Of a DNA stretch of 64,000 nt, positions 56,492 through 64,000 are shown one piece after another. The stretch comes from Macrotis lagotis (lineage: Eukaryota; Chordata; Mammalia; Peramelemorphia; Peramelidae), in the NCBI RefSeq assembly GCF_037893015.1, contig NC_133666.1:623855352-623919351 (forward strand), given 5' to 3'. The translations under genes and the position numbers were made by a program. Within the stretch, counting starts at the first letter, position 1. Every line of letters begins with the position of its first letter. The notes beneath the pieces are model-generated. The model searched no databases and was not told the origin of the DNA. It was given only the letters and a program-made list of their open reading frames with translations.

Positions 56492-57899
56492 TGTGTAAAT
56501 AGACATGCCTAGAAACAAGGAAGAAAGGGTAAAGAATATCTGAATCTCATACCAGAACTGGTCAAAAGAAGGAAGAATACACATTCACACACATGCACAC
56601 ACATAGAGTTGGGGGAATTAGAGATGGTAGACTTAGAGAGGAATTAGTCCTAAACAAAGCAAATTCTAAAAATATATAAAAATGTCTAAATCTCTTTTTG
56701 AGGTGGCAAAAGATGGCAATCTTATAGGGTACTCATAAACTGAGAAATGAACAAGATTTGGTAAACAACAGAAAACTATTGTGCTAAACTCTTATCCACA
56801 TAGTGACCAACCAAGATTCCAGATAAAATATGATTCCCTACCTTTCTGATAAAAAGATGAAGGACTCAGAAAGCAGAATGAGCAAATATTTTTAGGACAT
56901 GGTTTGTATAGAAATTTCTTATGACTGATTAGGTATATTTGCAATGGTTTTTGTTTTTTCTTGTGTTTTCAATTAGGATAGGTAGGGGAGAACAGGGAGA
57001 GAGTAAGAAAGTGATCTTGTCTGATTAAAAAACCCAAAAAAAAATCTATGTGTGTGCATGTATCCCAAGTCATCTTTACATATATAAGTATGAATGTATT
57101 CACCCACTACATATTAATATATATCTATATTGGAATAGATGAATAGATATAGATATCACTAATGAAAAATTTTACTTGACTATATATCTTGAAACAGAAG
57201 TTTGCAGCTTTGCTTTTCTTGCTTTCTCAATGGGGGAAAGGAGGGTGATGAAATGGAAGTGAAAAGTAGAGAAGGATGAACTTTGTTAGAAAAGAAAAGA
57301 AAAAAGTGATGCCTACTGGAATAGGCTGCGAGTAGAAAAATACTTTTCAGACTAGTACAGAATAATTCCCAGAGATTCTTCTGAATTCAGTTACCTACTA
57401 AAGCACAGAGAGCTGCCTGTGAAACTCAAATTACAAACTCTCAAAAAAAGGGAGATGGCCTATGTGTTAGGATTTTTCAGAATTTCTGGGTTTATGAGAA
57501 TGCTTGCTTGTACCAGTCTAATTTTTTCCTCTCATTTGATTAGCAATACATGAATTTTACATTTTATAACAAAATTAATATGTACAGGGCACCAAAAACC
57601 TCCAGGGCATAAATAAATAAACCTTTTCTATTTTGTCCAGGTAGACAAATGTCTAAATTATCATGGTGATGTTCTGTGGCAAAAGACTGCATTTTCTTCT
57701 AGTGTTATAAAGGAGCCGTATGTAATAAAATTGCTTTTCCCTAACAAGTCAAAGTGGATCCAGGGAAGCTTAGGAGTCTGTCTGGAAGTGGGTAGATTTC
57801 TTTTATGTATACTTTCAATAACTACTTTCTTTACTCCACTGTATTTCTATCATCCTGTATCTCTTGTCTCTTTCCCAAATAGTTTTACACAAGTAACTT
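56492..57899. other. Intronic, nothing recognised
   Basis: AT-rich intron sequence with no exon or clear repeat. Short TA/GATA-like stretches near 57110-57160. Confidence 0.4.
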
Positions 57900-58340
57900 T
57901 CTTCCCTCATCTCTAATAATCCTCAATCACTTGCAATTCAGATTCTGATCTCACCACTTTAAGTAAATTCTGCCTTAAAGGGAACAACAATCATGTAACT
58001 ACTTAATTAAATGGTTGCTTCTCAGTCCTCATCCTATCTGACATCTTTGCAACTTTTAATATTATCACTGCCTCCTTCTAATTACTCTCTCCTCACTTGG
58101 TTTCTATGACATTGCTTTTTTCAGTCTCTCCTCTTACCTGAATGTTCCTGAGTCTCTTTTGTTGGATTATCATCCTCCTGCCACCCATGAAGAGTAGGTG
58201 TCCCCAAGGCTTCGTCCTGGGCCTTCTTCTCCTAACTATACTCTCTTCCTTGGTGATCTCATCAGCTCCCAAGAATTCAGTTATTATCTCTATGCAGTCA
58301 ACTCCCTTCAACAGAAATGGGGAAGTTTGGAAAAAAGGCT
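57900..58340 (+). mobile_element. L2-clade reverse transcriptase relic
   Basis: 'tctcagtcctcatcctatctg' then the frame at 58142 with RCPQGFVLGLLLLTILSSL, a decayed form of the VPQGSVLGPLLF motif of L2-type reverse transcriptases. No intact frame. Confidence 0.72.
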
Positions 58341-58458
58341 GGTTTTAGAGAAAAATATGAGTCACGTTTGAGATATGTTGATTTTTAGATGCCTACAGGA
58401 CACCCAGCAGTAAGTTGGTAATATGAGAATGGAATTTAGGAAAGAGATGAGAGCCAGA

Positions 58459-58491
58459 TATATAGATAGATAGACAGACAGATATAGATAG

Positions 58492-58535
<44 letters not shown>

Positions 58536-58536
58536 G
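58459..58536. repeat. (GATA/GACA)n and (CA)n microsatellite
   Basis: 'tatatagatagatagacagac' leading into a (CA)n run at 58493-58536 with one AAA interruption. Confidence 0.92.
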
Positions 58537-58870
58537 CTGCCATTCACTTTGTAGGACCTGGCTCCCTTCTACAAGCTTCCTTTTCCAGCAACAGTTGTAC
58601 TTTCATTCCTATCCCCAAAATCACGGTAGGAGAGATAAAATACTCCTTGTTTCTCATCTCCACTCCCAGACTTCACATCTATCTCCACTATTCAGAAATC
58701 TTCTCCTCTTTTGAGATTCATTCAATCCATATTTATTATATAATCAAGATTCTGATCACTTGTTATTTCCTGACCTCCAAGGACACTCTTCTTTTTTCAA
58801 TGAATTCAGTGTGTGCTTCACAGTCTTTCTCTCCTCCCCAATTTTTGTCCCCAACAAAGGAAATAGATAC

Positions 58871-58945
58871 ATAGATAGATGGATGGATGGATGGATGGAT
58901 GGATGGATGGATGGATGGATGAATGGATGAATGGATAAATGGATG
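58871..58945. repeat. (GGAT)n microsatellite
   Basis: Tandem GATG units, 12-13 of them perfect, with degenerate edges. The reverse strand reads as a spurious His-Pro-Ser-Ile repeat. Confidence 0.93.
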
Positions 58946-59019
58946 ATATGCATATTCTCTTAAAATATTTCCCATTACTTAAGTCCACTTTAGATATACA
59001 TAGAGTCAAAATCATATCC

Positions 59020-59780
59020 TTGATCTTGCTGCCATCAACTAGTGTTCCATGGTCCTGGAATCTGAAATTCCTTTATTGATCTTGCATCCTTAACCCTGTT
59101 CTTTGTACTTACCATGACCCCCAATCCCTCAACCTCTCAGTTCTTTCCCAGGTCACAACCCCTGCATTGGCTACATTTACTTCCCTTCTCCATTCTGACT
59201 CCTTCATGAAATAATTCATCTCTACACTTTCTTCTGTCAAGTCCCTTGGTGCTCTTGTCATATCACCAAGTTCCAGGCTTAGAATATACTCATAAACTAC
59301 TATTTACACTGTTATTCACATGCTGATGAATGAAAACTACAGAAAAACACAAAATGGTATTGACTGGGTCCACTACAAATTTATGCTACATATTCTCAAC
59401 TGGGTTCTCGCCATTGCAAGGCAATGATTCAGTTCTCTATCCCAACTCCAGGAACTTTTCTTCCTTCCTCAAACCTCTTTTACTTCATTGAAAAAGGTCA
59501 GGACATTCGCCAGGAACTCCATCTTTTCCTCTTCTCCTCATCTCATGACTCAGATGTCCTTCCTTCAGTATTTTGTCCTTCACTTCTGTCTCATGTGAAG
59601 ACGAGACCTTTCTCTTAGCTAAGATGAACCCCTTTATATAAACAATTGGTCTCATTCCACCCCTTCTTCTCCAACAGATTAGCCCTTTTATCATTCCCAT
59701 TCTCACTATTCATCAATCCACAAATGCTGACTTCCTAATTTCCTTCAAGTCTTAGTTAAAAATCTTACTATCTTCTGCAA
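59020..59780 (+). mobile_element. L2-clade LINE relic
   Basis: 'gacattcgccaggaactccat', 'catctcatgactcagatgtcc', 'cttagctaagatgaacccctt' and 'acagattagcccttttatca' follow the order of L2-type coding sequence. Frame destroyed. 58560-58760 may be a further piece. Confidence 0.6.
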
Positions 59781-59799
59781 AAAACCTTTCCTAGTCCTC

Positions 59800-60045
59800 T
59801 CTGGGCTGGGAACAAGAAAACCTGAATTCAAATCCAACTTCAGATATTTAACTAGTTGTGTGACCTTGGGCAAGTCACTTAACCCTCTTTGTCTCAGGTT
59901 CTTCATCTTTAAAACAGGGATTATTAAGAGCACCTACCTTTCAGGGTTACTGGGAGGCTCACAGGAGATTATAACGGTAAAGCATCTGGCATAGTGCCTG
60001 GTACATATTAATGTTGTACAAATGCTAGGTGCTGCTGTTGTTGTA
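59800..60045 (+). mobile_element. MIR-type SINE
   Basis: 'aattcaaatccaacttcag', 'gtgaccttgggcaagtcactt', 'cttcatctttaaaacaggga', 'gtaaagcatctggcatagtgc': a nearly full MIR. Confidence 0.82.
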
Positions 60046-60089
60046 ATCATGATCTTATTTGTACAAGTTTGATTACATGGGAACTAGAA

Positions 60090-60345
60090 GCCACAAGGCA
60101 GGACAGTGGACAAGGTCTGGATGACTTGCATTCAAATCCAGCCTGAGATATTTACTAGCTATCCTAATTTCTACCTGCCTCAGTTTCCTCCACTGTAGAA
60201 TAAGGATAATGATAGCACTGACCTTCCTGCCTTCATTTCCTTCCTCCCCATTAGACTGTGAGTTCTGGTTTCAACAGTCTTTATTTCTTCGTGGCACACA
60301 GAAGGTGCTTAATAAATGTTTGTTCTTGACTTAATTATCCATCAA
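60090..60345 (+). mobile_element. MIR/L2-type remnant
   Basis: 'gcattcaaatccagcctgag' with 'gcctcagtttcctccactgt', then an L2-like end ('ttagactgtgagttctgg', 'gaaggtgcttaataaatg'). Confidence 0.6.
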
Positions 60346-60427
60346 TCAAGGGGGAGGAAATCATTGGTGATGTGGAACCCATTCACAACTGGAAAGCTGA
60401 AATGTCAACCTAGGGCTTTTTTTCATT

Positions 60428-60690
60428 TGTTGCTATTGTTCAATCGTTTCAGTTGTGTTTGATTCTCTGTGACTCCATCTAGGGTTTTCTTGGCAGAGAC
60501 ACTGGAGTGTTTTACCATTTCCTTCTCCAGTTCATTTTACAGATGAGGAAACCAAGCCAAACAGGGTAAAGTGACTTGCTCAGAGTCACATAGCTGGTAA
60601 GTGTCTGAGGTCAAATTAAAATTCAGGAAAATGAGTCATCCTGACTCCAGGTCCAGCACTCTTCCCACTGCACTCACTCTTCCCAGCTGC
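60428..60690 (-). mobile_element. SINE with BovB/RTE-like tail, antisense
   Basis: 'tattgttcaatcgtttcagttgtg' type tail, 'ggtt(t)tcttggcagagacac' and 'ttccttctccagttcatttt', then body 'gtgacttgctcagagtcac'. The best-preserved tail of this family here. Confidence 0.82.
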
Positions 60691-60889
60691 CTTCCTTTTG
60701 TTTACTAATAGGTAAATAGCCTAATCAGACATTCAGTCTGGACTATAGACATATTCCATAAAGTACAGAGAAGATATACCATAACCAGAGATTCCAGAAG
60801 AAAAATGGCATACAGTAAAAAAAGGAGATTCTTATTAAATACCAATTATATAATTGTGAATGGATATAAGGAGGAAAATGACAAGAATG

Positions 60890-61085
60890 GGAAGCAGTGT
60901 GGTATAGGTGAAAGAGCATTGTCTCTAGAGTGAGGGGACCTAGGGTCAGATTCCATAACTATACTTACAACCTATGTGACTTCAAGAAAGTCACTTAATT
61001 TCCTGTGGTTTCCATTTTCTTATCTGTAAAATGAGAGAGTTGGCCTCTGATATCCCTTTCAATTCTAAATCTATTATCTTATGGT
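60890..61085 (+). mobile_element. MIR-family SINE
   Basis: 'aagcagtgtggtataggtgaa', 'tctgtaaaatgagagagttgg' and 'ccctttcaattctaaatct' are the head and tail of a common MIR-related mammalian SINE. Confidence 0.65.
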
Positions 61086-61706
61086 ATAAAGACCTCTCTA
61101 ATAAACTAAAAATTTTAAAGGATATATAAAAAGAAACTTATGAACAAAGAAAATACAAAAGAGTGATGTGGATCTTAAGAATAGTCTTATAAACACTAAA
61201 TTTTAGACTGAACAAGGATTATAAAAAATAAGAACACAAAATGAACAAGAACATAAAAAGGGATCAGAAAGTAGTGGCTAGAAGTTGGTACCAAGAAAGA
61301 GTTGGCAACAACAAGAGACAAGAACAAGGAATAAGGAGCCAAAGCTACCCCCAGAAAACCCAGGCAAACAGCTCAATGCTTCACATTAGAGGTCCCCATT
61401 GAGTAGATGACCAAATTATGGTCCTTTCTAAGCCTATCTGCCATCTGTATCCTATATCTTACATATATGCCTATTTATGTACAATTTGACTCCCACATTT
61501 GGGTATAAGCTCCTTAAGGGAAGGTACTGTTTTTGCCCTTTCTTTGCATTTGCAGTGCTTAGCAAATTCTTGCTTACTTAAGTTTACTTATTTAAATTGA
61601 GATCCAAAAAAGATTTCAAAAGATTGGAATGGTGGGCTGAAGTTATTAAGATTAAATTTTTTTTTAAGTATCTAGTCCTTCAATTGGATTAAAAAACCAA
61701 ACTGTA

Positions 61707-61843
61707 GGGCAGATGGGTTGCACAGTGGATAGAGCACTAGTCCTGGAGTCAGGAGGACCTGAGTTAAAATCCAGCCTCAAACACTTATGACCTAGCTATG
61801 TGACCTTGGGCAAGTCACTTAACCCTATTGCCTTCTTTAAAAA
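61707..61843 (+). mobile_element. tRNA-derived SINE
   Basis: Body shortened ('cacttatgacctagctatg'). Flanked by AAACTGTA at 61699-61706 and 61844-61851. Confidence 0.86.
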
Positions 61844-61879
61844 AAACTGTACAAGTATAGAAAGAACCAGTTGACTAGA

Positions 61880-62345
61880 AAGTAGCTAATGGGAAAAACA
61901 GTGAAGATTTTCATAGACCCCAGGCCCAATATGAGTCAGCAATGTGATGAAGCAGCTAAAAAACTAAATGCAGTTTTCAGCTATCTTACTATGTCATATC
62001 CAGTAAAACGAAGGTTATTATCACTACTGCATTGCTGCCCTGATTAGACTACATCTACATTATTTTGTCTAGTTTAGAAAACTATGTTTTAGGAAATACA
62101 CTGAGAAACTAGGATATAGCCCAATAAAAATTACCCACATAGTGAAGAGATTTTTACAAACTATGTCCTATAAGTGTCAACTGAAAGAAATAGGGACATT
62201 CACTAGATCTAGACCTAGGAATAACATGAGCATTCTCTTCGAATACCTGGAGATTTATTACATGGAAGAAAGATTAGATTTAGTTATTTTGATTCTAGAG
62301 TATAAAATTAAATATTTTCTTTAGAAAACTATGACTCTAGAAGAG
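61880..62345 (+). mobile_element. CR1/L3-clade LINE relic
   Basis: 'tatgagtcagcaatgtgatga', 'attgctgccctgattagactacatc' type sequence and 'gaatacctggagatttatta' 'catggaagaaagattagattt' follow the CR1/L3 reverse transcriptase C-terminus (ALVRPHLEY- and EEGLDL-type blocks), decayed. Confidence 0.68.
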
Positions 62346-62979
62346 AGTAATTATTGTTTTTGTCTTTGTATTTCTAATGCTTGACACATAGTAGGCATTT
62401 AGCGAATATTTGATGAACTGAATGAATGAATAAATGAATGGGCAGAAGTTACAGTGGGCCAGATTACATTTTAGCACAAGGAAATACTTTCTGATGATAA
62501 CAGCAGGCCCAAAATGGAGTAACCAATTTCCTATCTCTTGAATTGTTGTTCTACATCAGTGGAAGTTTATGTAAATGGAAATTCTCTGAACCAATGAAAT
62601 CACAGATCCAATCTTTTTTGCCTACCAAAAAAAAGGATAGAAAGAAAAATATCTTCTAAGAGAATAAGACCAAATAATAGTTTCTACTAAATTTCTGTGA
62701 GCCAGGGACAAAAAGCAGGTTAAAAAGATTACTATATGTTTGGTCAGAGAGTAAGAATGAGCAAGAATCAGACAGTAACTTTATTTAAAATTGTATCTAT
62801 CATTGGGGAGGTTTTCTGCTGTGAAGATACATATACAATGCATACTCTTCCAAAGAGAATTTGTTCTTTACATCTTTGAACTAAAGACCTAACCACTGTG
62901 CCCCAGTGTACCACTGAGCACACAGGAGATAATCAGTAAATGTGTGTCTTCAATGACTGAATAAAGATACTACACTCAC

Positions 62980-63093
62980 CCGAACAGTTGCCTCTCAGCA
63001 GTTCTCTTCCCTCAACTTCCTGAATGTCTAGGATCCATGGTTCTTCACCTCGTTCTAGCTGGGAGATCACATTTGGTTTGGATACTGGAAACC
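62980..63093 (-). CDS. KRAB-B exon of the zinc-finger gene
   Basis: 114 bp, phase 1 at both ends. Acceptor 'ccttccccatgcacag', donor 'gtgagtg'. It encodes FPVSKPNVISQLERGEEPW followed by ILDIQEVEGRELLRGNCS. SKP-VISQLE-GEEPW is the KRAB-B consensus. The extension after PW is longer than in the short B boxes I usually associate with this exon. The B box strengthens co-repressor (KAP1/TRIM28) binding by the A box. The intron to KRAB-A is 562 bp, a normal arrangement. Confidence 0.92.
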
Positions 63094-63635
63094 CTGTGCA
63101 TGGGGAAGGAAATGGGGCCCAGTGATTTGTTCTGGATATACAGAGCTGTACCAAGTTCAATTCCAGACCCTGGATTTTCAGGTAGGTGAGAAGAAAAAAA
63201 AAGTCCATGATAGAAGAGCCGAGAAAAATCTTAATAAATTTCTGGATGGAATCTTGAAACTGTGATCCCAGTGGTGATATGGGTACATGAGGCAATGAAC
63301 TAATTCTGTGCTACCCACAAATTTAAAGGCTGAAAGGTTTCATTTGCTAGAACCTCTAAATTAGATTCCAGATGAGATGCCTGGTCCTAAATCAGGAAGA
63401 AGTATGAGTTTTTTTTTTTACAAAGAACTGAGACTTGATTAGAGTTAAGGAATATCTTTTTCTAATTGTAAATATACCAAGTCTATCAACTGCCATAGGT
63501 AAACAGAACTTTCTTATTTGCAAACCTCAAAAGGATTAGAAATCTGTAATCCCTGATCCTCAGGTCCAAACCTAATAAAAAAATTTTATGCCCTACACTG
63601 ATTCACAAAACAAGAAAGAAAGGAACTTGGATCTA

Positions 63636-63830
<195 letters not shown>

Positions 63831-64000
63831 CTAGGGTAAATCATACAATCATAGAAAGTCAGAGTTGGTGAGGAAGGCAGAGGCCTGTTCCTGAACAAGA
63901 ATTGGCTATGCAATATATTGGCTGTTAAGTGTTTAAAAGATCTATAGGGAAAGAGTTCTTGAAAACATTGGAAGGTAATCTAATGAAGCAGATGTTCTGC

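Larger units (their letters stand above)
52529..62979 (-). other. Large intron of the zinc-finger gene
   Basis: About 10.4 kb between the KRAB-B donor (gtgagtg, from 62979 downwards) and the finger-exon acceptor. It contains L2, CR1, MIR and SINE copies and simple repeats listed separately. No extra exon was recognised. 52530-53400 and 62450-62970 show nothing further. Confidence 0.8.

Noticed and set aside
58756..59015. Three frames with His-Pro-Ser-Ile repeats
   Set aside because: Translation of the GGAT microsatellite in three registers; no gene context.
62933..63295. 120-codon minus frame starting at 63295 as an independent gene
   Set aside because: Only its middle part (62980-63093) is coding, as the KRAB-B exon. 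The rest reads through the splice sites into introns.

Overview
The window reads as mammalian, specifically marsupial, nuclear DNA. It is AT-rich, with introns and dense retroposons. The commonest short repeat is a tRNA-derived SINE whose body ends in 'cttaataattacctagctgtgtggcc', a form I associate with didelphid marsupials such as the grey short-tailed opossum. The species is inference. There are no bacterial-style operons, no RNA genes and no CRISPR array.

One cellular gene can be supported: a KRAB C2H2 zinc-finger repressor on the minus strand, cut by the right edge. A 127-bp KRAB-A exon (63656-63782), a 114-bp KRAB-B exon (62980-63093) and a long zinc-finger exon (50703-52528) have good splice sites and matching phase-1 junctions. 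The last intron is about 10.4 kb and full of old LINEs and SINEs. The finger exon encodes 14 intact fingers, with decayed fingers on both sides of the array.

Layout from left to right. 1-8770: minus-strand L1 in the 5' part of another L1, next to a plus-strand L1 3' end. 9066-9492: L1 3' end. 9556-10627: a complete solo LTR with a 6-bp target duplication and a 160-codon ORF resembling, weakly, the LTR-encoded superantigen of mouse-mammary-tumour-type betaretroviruses. 11745-14330: old repeats, including an antisense L1 ORF2 relic. 14330-20800: old plus-strand L1/HAL1-type elements with datable nested insertions. 21790-22830: L1 3' end. 25430-27430: an inverted SINE pair, a local duplication and pyrimidine tracts. 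28320-29300: an RTE-like LINE relic and a hAT-type MITE. 31000-33230: L1, MIR and L2. 37405-43023: two ORF1-only L1/HAL1-type insertions with target duplications. 45640-46320: simple repeats and a possible TA-flanked MITE. 47300-48960: a CR1/L3 relic holding three SINEs. 50.2-64 kb: the zinc-finger gene.

The best candidate for something new is the solo LTR with its superantigen-like frame, now broken at an A8 run. Next are the ORF1-only retroposons, two of which share a roughly 1.2-kb module containing three antisense SINE relics at matching positions, and the zinc-finger array whose contact residues suggest expansion in multi-finger blocks. All boundaries were read by eye; repeat edges without target duplications are good to a few tens of bases, and ancient LINE edges to a few hundred.
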